Shown piece after piece: positions 14,714-28,405 of a DNA stretch of 64,000 nucleotides; within the stretch, counting starts at the first letter, position 1; each line of letters starts with the position of its first letter. Below the pieces are notes generated by a model. It did not search any database. It saw only the letters and a program-made list of their open reading frames with translations, and was not told the origin of the DNA. Both the position numbers and the translations under genes were made by a program. The stretch is from Glandiceps talaboti (Eukaryota > Hemichordata > Enteropneusta > Spengelidae), in assembly GCF_964340395.1 (NCBI RefSeq), contig NC_135560.1, forward strand, positions 22,996,675 to 23,060,674, in the 5' to 3' direction.

Positions 14714-17700
14714 TGCACTTACGACGGATGGATGTCTGAATGTCTGTCTTTCTGTCTGTCTCGTTTATCTGCCTGTATGAATACAAATATATTCATATGT
14801 AAGATATAGATATTATAAATATTATAGATTGTTGGTCGTAGTGTACAAAGTAGTTACGAATAACGACATTTGTCCCGAGTAAACAGAAACAATTGGGATA
14901 AACTTGCTTAATAAACGTGACGAAATTAGCTAACAAATCGTTGGTATATCATGTCCCAAAGAGTTTAAATTGTATTCCAAATCTTTGCTTTTGAAATCTT
15001 ACACGAGCTTCTTTATTATGATCTACAAAGAACACCGGTCTCAGCTTACATGTAGTTTTCGACAACAAAAGTTCAACCAGGATATCAACTTCCTTTGACG
15101 CATCATTCCCAGTGGAGTTTCTTATCTTAGTTCTGAAATGACAGATGTTTACGACCTACGAAGAGATCAAGAAATCTAGCTATGGCCTGATCATGTCATG
15201 ACATACTTAACAAGATCGATATTGTCACGGAAGCCTCACTTATTCACGCTCCAAAATCCAACTAATCGTAGATTTTGAATCGCTAAAGGTTACATTATAC
15301 CTAGATTGTTTGTGGTGAATTGACTATCAGTCTATAGTGATATCTTCTTGTGTTTTAACCGTGCACAATATCCAAATTTTAATTAAATCTCTTTCGAAGT
15401 AAACATCCTATTTGATAAAGGTCTCTTGGAATTCATAACCGAATGCAATCCAAGAGACATCCATGTTAAGCCATGTCAATACTTATTGGTGTAACATGCT
15501 GCGTACAATTTGATTTGTACACAAGTTCAGTGTTTCACTAACTGCACCTTAACAGCGAGCATTTTCTACTTCCCATCGTGATATCATATATCGTAAAGAA
15601 GGGAGCGTTGATACATCGCAGCTGAGTTCTACGCTATCAGATAGATGCTTGTCCGCCAGTTGATACAGCTTTTAAGACAATCGTCATCGATTGACGCATG
15701 AGCAATACTAGTTTCCCCTGAGCTCAAATGTGGAATGACAGACCATGAGAGAGCTTACCTTTTCTTTATAAAGAGTTGTCTCAACTAAATGTTTAAAAAT
15801 AGGTTATTCATATACCTATGCACCTTATCCTAACGGTTTGGACATTATTGCCACGACCCTGTCCACGGCACATACGCAGATGCCACCGAAAATTAGTCTG
15901 TCAATCATATAAATATTTGGCATACAATTCTTAATTCCATCGCAATGAAAACATGTATTAAGTAACAGCAGTCGTGTATTCATTGAATGGATAAACGCTC
16001 TCATCTTGTTTACTGATACCGTTTCTAACACACCCATTCAACCGTTAATCGAATGAAAGCAGCACATTCCATTGACCTGGAAGCTGAATATTGCTGCACC
16101 ATACGTTGCCGACAAGGACTTATATTTTGAGTAATATACTTACACAGAAATATACAATATACAACATGAACTAGTATACCATATAATGCAAGTGATATCC
16201 GTCATTCTCGTATTCCCACACGTGTATCTCATTCAGCACAGACCTCTTTATACAAATATTACTAACAAAAACAACATTTGCACAAGTTTTCAACTGTTAT
16301 TAGATACATTTATATTTTAATTTGTCATGTATGTTGTATTTACAGGTACAAGTTAATCAATGAAAGAAGTGATTATGTACGCCATACGGTGGGAACTACT
16401 CACCTTGTCTATGTCAATTTCGGGAAAAAATTGAGTTCGTTATAGAATATAAATACCTCTTGTTATTCTTATAAATTGTTGTTTTCTTATCGCCGAGCAC
16501 ATTGAACTTCATTAAATAATTAATATGAAAAGAACAGAAAAAATTATCAAGTGCAAAACACGTTCATGATGGAAATAACAAATAATCACTTGAAAATGTC
16601 AAATATTTCGAATGTCGGCGGTCTCTGGATTGTTGGAATTACTGTTTCTAAATATATGCGTGTCACTTTAAAACGGTTGTTCTCGCAAAATGTAAGTCAC
16701 ACGTTCTAAATTTGAAGGGCTTTTTTATTTTGATCGAGGTGGTCGTATTATCAACGATGCAGAAATGCAGACAAACTTGCGCATTATTTTATTCATTTCA
16801 TTTCCTAGAGCTCACCTCGAATTCAAATGTCACTTTACAGTTCAACTTGAAATGTAATGTTGGAATCCCATGTTCAAAAGTTTGTTAGAAGTGACATGTA
16901 TGTAAACTGGGTACACACAACTAATCACTATTTTACACCAAATCTCATCTGCATCTGTCCGCTTCCCTATATATCGAAAAGTAACAGTATGCAGATTATT
17001 GTTATTTACAATAGTTAGAATACTTGTAATTACTCATGATTATTTGTAATAAAGTGATAGTAATAACATTGATAACATACAAATTAAACCCAAATAACCC
17101 CACATCACCACGTTACACTCTATGCCCTCAAAGCACATGTTCTTGCATTGGTTAAATATGAATTTATAACGTATAAGTATTAGTTATGTAGTAATGTCTC
17201 CAGAAAACTACCAATAACATGTATTTCCTTTTAATTATTCGCATAACCTTTTAACATTGTAAAAACAATAAATACATGTACCTATGATGGTAGTCGTAAA
17301 TATATATCATGATATGCCTCATAAAATAGTCCTATATTGATATTCGTGACGTCAATCCATGACACGATAACAAACATAGGTCTTCGGATCGAGAGGTTAC
17401 ACCCAATCACATGTCTGTCGTGTAGCTCCACGTTCATCTTGTCGCGTATGCTATTTATCAGAAGAAAAAACGAATTAAATGTATTTCGAAAGAATCCTTC
17501 CTGTAATTGGATATAGTTTCCTAATAGTTGATAATCCAGTATTTTTACAGCGTATTAAATCATGTTGTCGTTAGAATTGTCAATCATTATGTAATCATTT
17601 CTTTAAACACATTGTCAGGCTCTTGTAGACAACTGGTCTTCTGTTGTTGCTTTCTGCCTGTGTATAGCCAGTATCAATGCTGATGAACGTGACGTATTTT

Positions 17701-18635
17701 TTGACCTACTATGCCTGACACAACTGTTATCAACGTTGCTACATGTACAATGGGGACAACTACAAAAATGGTGAAATGTTTGTGGCAATGTCTCCATGTC
17801 TTTAACCGTCAAGATAAATACTGTAAAACAGACTTTAGATATTCTTACTGTCATATCAAACAACGATTTGTAAATGGAAAGGTGTGTTGGGCATGCAACA
17901 TCGTCTGACACCACCGATTGGTGGGGGTGGATATATGCTTGTACGCTAGCATTTCACTTCAGACTGTTTTCTACTATGTCTTTGTGTTCATCGTTCTCCT
18001 TAGTCACTATCACAATATGGTACCAATACGATGTTAGGTATGATGAATACAAATTGAAAGATACGCTAGATTTTGAATATTTCAATTTCTAGAATGAAAC
18101 AATAATTCTTGTTTGGTCATCTTGACTGACAAATGACGTATTATGCAATGTAATTAGGACATGGTGGTATATATTAAGAAGTTAATGATAAGATGATATG
18201 TTCAGTTTTGCCAAGGATCATCTAGATGATGTTACACTAATTTACTTCGCATATTCCATGGTAACAAGATCACAACTACATGATTATCATTGTGAATAGA
18301 CCGGGTATATTTTAATTATATGATAAGCATACTACCTTTCAATATAAAGAGGGTCAATACCGGAGGGAGGACAACATTTTTGTTTTGTTTCATAACCTAT
18401 GTTATTGATTGCTTTACACTGTTTGTTAGTTCCAACCTAAATTTGTTAGTAAATTTACGGACTTTGTCTGTGAATAAAACACTCGCTACGTATATGCAGA
18501 GGAGAAGGAACTAAAGTGTTTGCTTGGTGACTTACACTGTCGAATGAAGGCTGGTCGATAAGTATTGTTGTGTCTATGAATTGTTCATCCAGACATTATA
18601 ATTTCATAAAACGTCTGTCCCTGTATAAACTTCTA

Positions 18636-18636
<1 letters not shown>
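14714..18636. other. Intergenic, nothing recognised
   Basis: AT-rich DNA. Open frames such as the one at 17,615-17,914 (minus) show no family signature and no plausible splice context. Confidence 0.5.
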
Positions 18637-18689
<53 letters not shown>

Positions 18690-18782
18690 CGCATTATGCA
18701 CGGCGGGATTACATGTATGTATGTATGTATGTATGTATGTATGTATGTATGTATGTATGTATGTATGACATACACGTGAATC

Positions 18783-18826
<44 letters not shown>
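18637..18826. repeat. Compound microsatellite (CTGT)n, (ATGT)n, (AT)n
   Basis: Three adjacent simple repeats: CTGT at 18,637-18,689, ATGT at 18,714-18,767 and AT at 18,785-18,825, separated by short unique spacers. Confidence 0.97.
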
Positions 18827-21800
18827 AGTTTTCATACCCAACATTAATTTAAAGCTTACGAACATTTGTACTTTTCTGAGTGTCGTACAGTACATTATAG
18901 AGAACAGATGCAGACTGTGTGATGATCTGTTATTATGATACGAGTTATACTCATTCTGTGTACAGTCATATTAAACATGATATAACCAATATGGTTTCAC
19001 AATTTTAATAGAGTTCACTCCTAAGGAGCCACTCGATATGACTTCAATTACTGGGGAGGCTGCGGTTATATTAAATAATGATTCAAGCAGAATCAATTTG
19101 AGATAGTGTCGCGATGAATTCATTACTGACATCAAACACACAAAGTATAAACAGGATGCTACTGCCACAGTTCTTTGCAATAACTCAGCAATGTAAAAAT
19201 TATAAACCATGCATGTGTTATACAAGCTTTCCTGTTCCCTTAGATTTAATGGAAAATACAATCTAATACAAACATATCTTCTGTGTAGTAAGACACATTT
19301 TGGCTATTTGACCTTGAAAATAATGGTCAAAGTCAAATGTTAAAGTCTCATTAGATGGTTCGCTATTGATAATATTAGGTCAACAGACACAAATGATGTT
19401 TGAATGCATTAAACCCATAGAGATAAGAGGCAGAAGGCCGCTATTTTGCCATAAATGTCAAGATCACAATAAGTGACATGCATATGTACTGTGTACCGAC
19501 ATTAATTATGTGACAGGTTTGGTATTTTGGTAACTGATGAGTTGTGGGTGTAGGAAATATGGTTGACCACTGACGGACATGGGTCATTCTTATAGATACC
19601 CTCCCCCCCCCCCCCCATTCCGTTCTGTACCCGTTGGGTCCCACGAAGTGACTCTTTACATGTAATTGCGTACTTCAGTGTTATCATTTACTTTAAAGTA
19701 TTTTTGTCGACAGCTTAGTCTATGTATAGGAAGAAATCTGCCATCGAAATGCATTTACGAATTAGGCTAGTCTCACAATTGATGCACGAGGAATGCTGTC
19801 TACAATAACACTACAGCGATCTTGTTTGACATAACATTACTTTCAGCTTCGTTTGTCAAACAGTATTCTCGGTACTGCACGCAATGAACGCACTGCCTGC
19901 AAGACCTCCACAATCCAATTACATTTCAGTGCGCTGTCATAACAGCGGACGCAAAATAAATATTTAGTAATTAAATAAGTTTGCATTTGATTTGATTTTA
20001 TTCATTTTTAGGTCTTCACCTAAAAAAGTTAATTGCTAACGTCCAGACTATTGGAATTTTCTTCTATATTGAAACTAATAGCCTGTTTTCGCTCTTTGAC
20101 ATTCAAACTTGTTTAACCCAGTCAGTTAGATTCGATCAATCATCATCAATATCAAAATAAATCTATTTTATAGATTGATTGATTGGTCATTTCGATGACT
20201 GATTTAATGAACCTACCTTTTGATTGGTGGGGAATTAAATTGTCTTATTGATTGAGTGAAATGTTGTATAATTAGATCCATAAAATAATTTTGCATGTAT
20301 ACATAGTGTTTACCAGGGTATGCAACTCATACCACGTGGCTTGATTCAAAGCATACTATGCATAGTACTAGCTTATGATACACAATATTATATAAATGAC
20401 CGAAATGAATCGGTAAGTGGTATCATTGAAATTGTAAGGATCTACAAGCGACCTTTGACCTTCAAATGGCAAAATCCCTGTAAATAACTAGATTTAAATG
20501 TAAGAACGCACGTATCACTAATCCTTTGGGAGTTAATACAGTGTATTAAAAAGCTAGGTATTTCCTTAACAGTGTGAATATTCCACTAAGGCATGTTGTA
20601 CATTACTAAGTAAGGATCTTCCAAGCAGGATGGATGAATGTCCATTTCTGTATATAATGTAGTTAGAGTTAAGAAGAGATAGTGTGTAAAGAGGAACACC
20701 ATATAAGTATGCAGGTATTAGACATACAATTTGTGCTGGAGAATGTTCAAAATAATTCACAATGATTCATCAAAGTATGTTAAAAGGATGTGTTCGACAT
20801 TAAGAAGGTGGTTTACCAGACTAGACTGACTACAATTCAAGCAATGGGGAAATACGATGTAAGAAACTGAGAGAACGTTCCCTTTGCTTCGTATGAGTAG
20901 TAAACGTTGGTAAATTGCCACGATATTGAATCATCATATTACATATTAGACTATAATCTGGAGAATGTAGGGAAAAGATATAGGCAGTTATTCGATCTTC
21001 GCTAGAACGACGAAAATCTTCGTCTCTCTCAATTTCCACTCGGTATTTCCCTAATATGCTAGTAGTTGAATAAATTGTTGACATATAAAAGAACATTAGT
21101 TGCTTATATGTAAATATACATGCGTCTATAATACTTGTAATATAGCGTCTTTTAAAATAAATGTACTGCACTTTATTCTGACCTGTTCAGATCAAGCAAC
21201 AAAGAACTTTGCGTGTGTAGATTATTAAAATGCAGTTGCTTCCCTATCTTTCCAACTCCGCCATACAAATATTTATATACCCCCTAAAAAGCGTTGTTGA
21301 GATACATTATACTTCAAAGCAGACAAAATACAAACACCACTCCTCTCAATTTATACACAAACTCTTTTAACAGAGTTTGACATGAAAGTTTGCCACTCTA
21401 GCAATTACTATTGAAATCAAACCCGGCTAGTTGTTCACATTCAACACAACAACCCATGGAAGTATCTACATGCCTTCAAACTATTAACTATGGTTTTCCC
21501 CTACGTCTTTCCTATGAAAAGCTTTCAGGGAATAGTTCGAACAAGATGCATTCATAGTTGAAAAATAAAGATGAAAAAGACTAATTCCCCAAGTGTGTCT
21601 TCTACTTGTCCGAGAAGGCATTCCACGTGTATAATATCAACTTGTACATAACAATCATTTCGGTTTAAAGTTATTAAATTGCTCTTGGTACACAATCATT
21701 TAACTTGTGATTTAATTGTCAATCTTTCCAGCTGCAAAACCGCAATTTCATCTCTCGGCGCCCACATCATGCTGCTTTTGTGACCTTTTAAAGCAACTGA

Positions 21801-22389
21801 AAATTTCATCTCCAGACGCCTCAAAGCTTTGGTAACGATCATTTAAAGGTTATCCCGTACGAGGGTCGGCTGCCAGATGGTTAGTGATGAGTTACTGGAC
21901 TTCGTAATTGCTAAATGGCACGGTATGCGAGCTTTGAAGCCAGTACGAAAAGCCGCCAAATCACCCAGCATTGCCGTGATCAAAACATCATCCAATGTAG
22001 TAATGTTACATTAATCAGAGCAAACATGTTACATGCCTCGAGGTGGGTAGCATTATTTGTTAATGCCAACACAGGAAAGCTCATCGTCTGCCATGCCAAC
22101 ATACTCCAAGGAACTAATCTTATTTAATCTCATTAGACCCTATTTCCCTTATTGATACTGAAGGCATACTATAGGCGTGAGGACTTGTAAAATATACTAG
22201 CCGTAACCTTAGCTTTAGAACGAACATAGACAACTTTACCATTCCCTGCTTAACCATTAAAAGATTTGAATGTTTGGAAACCTCCGCAAAATGTTATATT
22301 AAACTTAATAGTGTTACAGTAATCGATGGTACGTACGAGTTATGGCCTTTGAATATTGAAAATGATGAAGAACAAAAGATAACATGCGT
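18827..22389. other. Intergenic, nothing recognised
   Basis: No supported gene. A 14-bp C run lies near 19,603. Two modest open frames on the minus strand (20,566-20,760 and 20,830-21,171) match nothing I know. The rest is AT-rich unique-looking DNA. Confidence 0.45.
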
Positions 22390-22395
22390 TTTATT
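22390..22395 (-). terminator. Candidate polyadenylation signal for the GPCR gene
   Basis: AATAAA on the minus strand about 440 bp downstream of the receptor stop codon. It is the first canonical hexamer I noticed in the 3' direction. Without transcript data it is only a candidate. Confidence 0.3.
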
Positions 22396-22830
22396 TGACA
22401 TGGTCACATTGTATCCCTACTAAATTGGCTAATAAAAAAGTAGTACACTCCATCCATCAAATGTAATGATGACAAGAGTGGCTATACTAATTATTATTCT
22501 CAGCGCCCTGGTGTTAATACCAGTATACGCATCAAACATATAATATTTACGAAGTTTTACAAGCCAGATCAAAAGGCTTGTTAGTAATACAAAGCCTCAT
22601 CATATCCAACCATTCCTAAAATACGCAGTGTTCACACTTCTGGAGAGAAAATGCACCAACGACACGAATATTTTGGAGCTTATCTTTACCCCTATTTTGT
22701 GTGGGACTAGGTGAATATGGAAAGTGTGGTAGCCTACCGGTACTGAAATAATACCACAGGTAGTATTTGATAGTAGTGTAATTGATTTTCATTCATATTT
22801 AGAGAAATATGAGACATTCATTCAGTCCTA

Positions 22831-24408
22831 CTAGGTTTCAATCACTCCTTCCTTTGCCAGTTCATTAACGGCATCGACTGCAACATCAGGTCCAATAGCT
22901 GCTGTTCCATCAGTGCCTTCATCATCTATACTTCGAAAAGCGTTATTCTGCTCCCCATCGTCTCTGAAAGTAGCTGCACCGTTTTCATCTCCTGTCTTTC
23001 CTAGCTGCTGCAAAAAATCCCTAGCCGTTACCTTGAATGCTGTATTGTTATATGTTATTAAATCGACACTATTAGGCGATGTATCCGAAAAAGACGAAGG
23101 CGATGCTGTGTACATATTCGATCGACGACTATTTCTCGTCTGAAGTTTAGTCATTCGAGTACTTGATACAAAAGCGCTGTTGGACCTCCTACGAGAGTCT
23201 CCTTTACAGAGTAAAAGGCGGATGATGCTCTTCTTGAAGTTTCTCCCGACAAAGGTGTAAATCAACGGGTTAATGGCACTATTACCGTAACTTAAACAAA
23301 TGCTTACATAATGTGAACTGTACGCTGCTAGCGACGGTATCCCTGCATAAAAAAATGAAAAGTAGATCTGTACAGAGTAAAACGGTAGCCAACAGACTGC
23401 AAAAATCAAGACTGTGATGATAACTAGAATGGCAACTCTTCTCGAACTTTTCTTCGTTGAACTTTTCTCACCTGGTTGCTTATTTGTCATGATGAGACGG
23501 AAGATTGAAAAATAACAAACGCATATGATGAGCAAGGGGATCACATACCCAAGAATGAAGGCGTACAGGATGAAGGCATGGTACACGTCACGACCCCACT
23601 TAAGGCCACATTCTGTCACATTTCCTTCTAAAGAGGGGAAGGTCTCTGAATATATCCATAACGGCAAACAAACTAGCCCAGATGCTACCCACATCGTGAT
23701 ACATATGATACGACTGTTTCGCGGCGTCCTCCTCCGTAGAGATTTTATTGGATGAACGAGCGCAACGTACCGATCTATACTCATCGCTGTTAACAGAAAG
23801 ACTCCGGTAAACTGATTCATGCCGTCAAATGACATCACGAATTTACAAAACACATGGCCGAATATCCACTTCTTTGTAACAAATTGATATGCTATGAACG
23901 GTATAGTAAACATAAACAAAAAGTCTGCAACGGCCAGATTGAATATGTAGATGTTAGGTAGGGTTTTCATGGTAGAAAAACGTAGCAATACAAGGATAAC
24001 AAGAAGATTGCCGATGAAACCAGTAGAACAAATTATGCCGTAAAATACTGGAACCACAATAGCGACATAATCATTAAAGTCTGCCAACCAGGCAGGAGGA
24101 CTGGCATCTCCACCAGGGTTATATAGCGTGGTTGTTAAATTACTGTAGTTACCAGTAAATTCGGTACTAGCTTCGTCAAAAACTTTTGAACTACTCCAAT
24201 CACCTGTCAGAGTACTAGTACTTGCTTCTGTTCTCGCTGAGGCATTAAAAAACGAAAGGGATATATTCACAGCATCGTTCGTGGTAGAAATCCATGTGGA
24301 TCCCAAAGTAGTGAATGGAGTACTACTATTGACTGTTTCGACACTTTGTGTTGTAAAAACTGTTGTCATTTCTGTCGGCTCAGTGCCACCTGTGCTGAAC
24401 GAATCCAT
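22831..24408 (-). CDS. Somatostatin/allatostatin-C receptor-like class A GPCR, intronless
   Basis: A complete 525-residue rhodopsin-family receptor in one exon, probably a plasma-membrane neuropeptide receptor. The extracellular N-terminus (about 1-112) is long, Ser/Thr-rich and has sequons at N27, N48, N55, N87 and N90. Seven helices follow. N134 is in TM1 and LAVAD with D162 in TM2. The ECL1 motif WIFG (181-184) and C188, which can pair with C267, come next. In TM3, FDGMNQFT places D195 at position 3.32, the amine-binding Asp of somatostatin and opioid receptors, and NQFT is typical of somatostatin receptors. DRY is at 212-214, CWLPF at 339-343, and NPLIY at 380-384 in a YGNSAINPLIY context. 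C401 after helix 8 is a likely palmitoylation site. The C-tail (about 125 residues) is Ser-rich, then acidic. Vertebrate somatostatin receptors are shorter, at about 360-420 residues. Ligand and exact orthology cannot be fixed from sequence alone. The ATG is the first one after the TATA box and the frame is uninterrupted. Confidence 0.93.
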   Translation of the reverse strand: MDSFSTGGTEPTEMTTVFTTQSVETVNSSTPFTTLGSTWISTTNDAVNISLSFFNASARTEASTSTLTGDWSSSKVFDEASTEFTGNYSNLTTTLYNPGGDASPPAWLADFNDYVAIVVPVFYGIICSTGFIGNLLVILVLLRFSTMKTLPNIYIFNLAVADFLFMFTIPFIAYQFVTKKWIFGHVFCKFVMSFDGMNQFTGVFLLTAMSIDRYVALVHPIKSLRRRTPRNSRIICITMWVASGLVCLPLWIYSETFPSLEGNVTECGLKWGRDVYHAFILYAFILGYVIPLLIICVCYFSIFRLIMTNKQPGEKSSTKKSSRRVAILVIITVLIFAVCWLPFYSVQIYFSFFYAGIPSLAAYSSHYVSICLSYGNSAINPLIYTFVGRNFKKSIIRLLLCKGDSRRRSNSAFVSSTRMTKLQTRNSRRSNMYTASPSSFSDTSPNSVDLITYNNTAFKVTARDFLQQLGKTGDENGAATFRDDGEQNNAFRSIDDEGTDGTAAIGPDVAVDAVNELAKEGVIET

Positions 24409-24497
24409 CGCTATGTGGTGACAAAGCTATAATATCTTCCACTTCTCCTGTCAACGTGTAGGTTAATTTGCTAAGCTGACTACATTACTGTGTTTCG

Positions 24498-24505
24498 TTT
24501 TTATA
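24498..24505 (-). promoter_or_regulatory. TATA box upstream of the GPCR gene
   Basis: On the minus strand TATAAAAA lies about 90 bp upstream of the receptor ATG. A transcription start about 30 bp downstream would give a 5' UTR of roughly 60 nt with no intron, consistent with a single-exon gene. Confidence 0.5.
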
Positions 24506-27332
24506 CTCCGACAGCATGTGCTCTGAGACTGTACCATTTGCCTTCACAGGGTAGGTTAATGATTGAACTCAGCACGTATTGACCATAAAGACACGTATGC
24601 GTACTTACATCGCCTGATTAAATTTATGAACTGTATTGTGAATCCTCGTTTGATAATAGCACAGTCTTGTTGTGACGTCAAGAGAACCTGCCATTGGCAG
24701 AGTTCACTGTTTAAATCGGTACATTCTGCCTTGTATCAAGTATGGTACCCGATAGCAACCGCCCATTCAAAAAAAGGAATCTCTTGCAATGACCAACTTA
24801 ACGAAAACCCACATGGTGTTAACTCTGTGGTTCATTCGCCAGTGTTACAACAGAATATATCGTTATGATATGGATAACAATCATATTTAAATCAATTCAA
24901 TACCTTTCTCTATCAGTTCCAGCCTGACTTTAACATCGATAACAACATAGTGCCTGCGCCTGTCATTTTGAAAGTTTATTTCTAAATTAGAATGCAAATT
25001 GGTCTTTCCCATGTCGTTCACTGAGAGGGCTCTTTGTTTCGAATCCCGATTTGGAATGAAAGTAGTTATATTTTGCTGTGCACAATACTACATCTAGTGT
25101 TTCTGAATGAGAATATTTTCCATCGGAGATAGAAGGGAAAGTGGGCTTTAAATTGGCGTATATACTAGATAATATCTGTTTGATGCTTGGGATTTCATTT
25201 TATGTATTTTTTGCATGTGCGCTGCAATGATGTACAATACTAGTGGCGAACCTGATGGCCTTTGAAAAGTGTAGTAGTTTTGTCACCATACGTTTAGCTC
25301 TGACACATGAACCTATATTGTTACCTTACTATAAATACTTGTAAACAAAATCTAAAGATCACGACGCTTGCCTCAAACCCATTATAACATTTGAGTGTGC
25401 AAGATAACTGTGATGCAAATAGATACAGGTAAACGTGAGTCATCAAGAACCACTTCATGCGTTTGAGAAAAAACGTTATTGAAGAGAGTGGTGGGGATAA
25501 ACCGTCAATAATGATCAGTCATGCGCCTATAGTAACAGTACACCAATGTCACAACCACATAGTTACACTGATATGGGTATTGATCGTGCAAACCCAAGGA
25601 CTAGTAGGCAATAACCAGGTGACATTAAATCTATAGTGTAATTGCTAGCATTCAACACATTTAACATCCAACTCGTTATTCTAAAGTGGTCATTAATGGT
25701 CAAGTCAATGTTAATATTCCCCATTGATCACAGAAAGAGTAGCCTTGTTCGATCCAAAACAACAATACGTTTTACTACACACTGTGTTTTCACCCATTGT
25801 ACAATACGTGAAACGGAGGACAGGGGTAATTCCGTTAAGCTGCGAGAAAGGTAATTGGTTCACGTTTGCTGGTCTCAACACGTTCAAACGTGATAGATTG
25901 TAACAGTTAATCTTACTTTAGGGATCTGTTGCTAGAAAGATATGATCACGATATTACAGTCTCGATTTGAAACCCGAGTAAGATGTTATTGATATCCTTA
26001 ATTTATGAAAATGGTATTTTTTATTCAATATTGCTAGTCCCATGATGACAATTCTCATTTACGTTTCATATGATGACAAACGCAAGTATCGATCTTCGTT
26101 AACTCATCGTCTATCTTCAATTATGTAAGCACGCTAAGCAATTATGTAGTTATGTAAGCACTTATTATGTAAGCACTAACTAAGTAAGCACTTCTAAAGG
26201 ATCACTAACATTTTTTGCTTGAAATCCAGTCACGATGACACAAATGGCCGTGTCGTATAGTAGAGGAAAGAACAAGCAAATTGTCTAATTACTGAATGTC
26301 TAACAATGTGTATATTATTCAAACCAGTCTTAACGATGATATCGTGTCTGTCCGTCTGTTTTCTGTCTTTATGTTGCCCATATCGTTACCACCGTGATTC
26401 ATAATGGCATGTAACTAAATACCTCAGGCTATTATTTTCATCTATACGAATAGTCGCATAAAACCCATACATGAATGTACATACTATTGTATAATGGCAA
26501 AAAAAAGTACAGGTGCGTCTTTCTAAGGAATGGGAAAACCTATACTACCTGTACTTTGAAATATTTTTAGCTTTTCGGCGCCATCGCCTCGTTGTGAACG
26601 ATAGCCACATTGTCGTCTTACAAACAACTTGCCGCATATATACATTTAAGGAGATTGGCAACGTGTCAATTCAGATATCCATTGAATAACGTTCCAACTG
26701 TAAATCTGGATCAAAGACTTTGCTGTAGTTAACCTTGGCCCTTGCAAGCTTTCTAGCACAATCCACCTGCTGTCAACTCGTTCCATTTCATTGAATTCTG
26801 TTATTTATAATATGTGCATTCCTTTTGAATTCAGATTTGGATGCACACACGCATTTGCTTATTGTCCGATATTTAATGGCTACCCCAAATATGTTATAAA
26901 ACTTTCTAAAATTTATGTGCAAATATATCGAATGTCGAATGAATGTTCCCATCTGTGCTCTAGTTATGAGTAACAGTAGTCCGACAATTAGAATGGAATA
27001 CAATATTTGGTTTAGAAACAAAGTTGAAAATAAGCACATACCAGCTTATCATATAATGTAATATGATGTAAAAGGGACGCGGGACGCATGCTATCCACTA
27101 TCTGAATTAATTAAACAAATATTTCTTGATTAAGAAATGTTTGCTACGGTTTACTTTCCCTCAGTCATTTGTCAGCGTTCATGACTCCATCCGCAAAACT
27201 GTAATATTCTCTTATGACATATTTACGCTATATTTACCACAACATTTAGTCCGTATGATTGATGGTAATGTTTATTATTACTATGCCGTATTATGTCTAT
27301 TATTAGGAAAGGGCAATGGATGACAGGTCTCT
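24506..27332. other. Intergenic; small TATGTAAGCAC cluster near 26.13-26.19 kb
   Basis: No gene recognised. Between about 26,125 and 26,192 the motif ATGTAAGCAC or close variants recur four times at irregular spacing. The rest is AT-rich unique-looking sequence. Confidence 0.45.
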
Positions 27333-28405
27333 TTAGAGAGGATATGATGATACTGAAAGAGCAGTAGTTTGTAGTATTAGTTTATCTATGTACAATAATA
27401 GGAGATTATATTGAAAGTTGGCATCGAAAAATGAGCACAGATTTAAAGTTGTGAGATTACGTACATCAGTTACTGCTCTTGTTTTAACAGTGTAGTTCAA
27501 ACAATATGAGTATATTGTAACTATATTTAGACTTCGTGAAAAAAGGAGAAACATATGACTATCATCAACATGTTGTTTCGGCGGCATACGTGCCGTTTCC
27601 TGTTTTCTATCGTTAGCTACTAATGATGTCGGATTTGCCTTTGATACAAAAACTATTACATAATATAATGACGATATAGAGGAATTGAAAAGGAGAAAAA
27701 AATATACTGACTCGTGTCTTAAGTACACTTTGCAGAGATAAGTACTTATGATACGGTATTCTTTATGTAGTTTCATGGCATGAAATAAGAATACTGCGAG
27801 ACGTTGTAGTGTATCTACATTGTTAGAAGAAAGTAAATCGACAAAGTTCTGTACAGACGGAGGATCAAAGTAAAATCTAGAAATATATTTTTCCCTATAG
27901 TGATTGAAAAATGAACATACTAATAAAAAATGATATTCATCTTCGACTTCATTTGAATCGCACAATAAACATATTCTCTGGTTTCTTTCAATGCCGTGTT
28001 TTCTGTCTGTCTCTATGCGCAGGAAATGTGACGAACAGCGAAACCTAGCAAGCATTTGCATATGACTAGAAATGTTGATTGACCGTAAGTATCTTTCCGG
28101 CTCCAAAGAAAATTTGTACTCACGATACAAAGACAACTTATCAAGGGAACACACTTCACTGTACCATTGGGAAAACAAAACCTTTCTGAATTTCTCGACA
28201 AATATAAACAAAAACTTATCAACATTTCTCACTGTTTGAGATACCCAAAACTCATGTAGATTACAAGTAAATAAAAGGTTCTTTATGTCATTTACCCAAG
28301 TTTTCCTGGCTCTTTCCCCGGATTCTTCAATAATGTATAACATATTGTAGCATTTCTTCGGATATCTATATGATGTAAAATTGTAAAAGACGGCTCGACT
28401 ATATA
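27333..28405 (-). mobile_element. 5'-truncated LINE ORF2 fragment (post-RT C-terminal region)
   Basis: The frame is open from about 28,405, upstream of the first ATG at 28,343. The early part reads YPKKCYNMLYIIEESG, then a W-rich stretch and DIKNLLF, as in the region after the RT domain of invertebrate non-LTR retrotransposons. Further on, ARFRCSSHFLRIE, ICLLCDSNEVEDEYHFLL and C...YR form the terminal Cys/His motif (C..C...E.EDE.HFLL.C) that is highly characteristic of ORF2 ends. The last ~130 codons (below about 27,730) look like read-through of the 3' tail. No palm-domain YADD motif is present in frame. It is a dead 5'-truncated insertion, not a host gene. Confidence 0.8.

Noticed and set aside
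20566-21171. Two adjacent minus-strand frames that might be exons of one gene
   Set aside because: No recognisable residues, no convincing splice sites joining them, and AT-rich composition typical of random open frames.
25030-25060. TTTCGAATCC, resembling a tRNA B box
   Set aside because: There is no matching A box or foldable arms at tRNA spacing.
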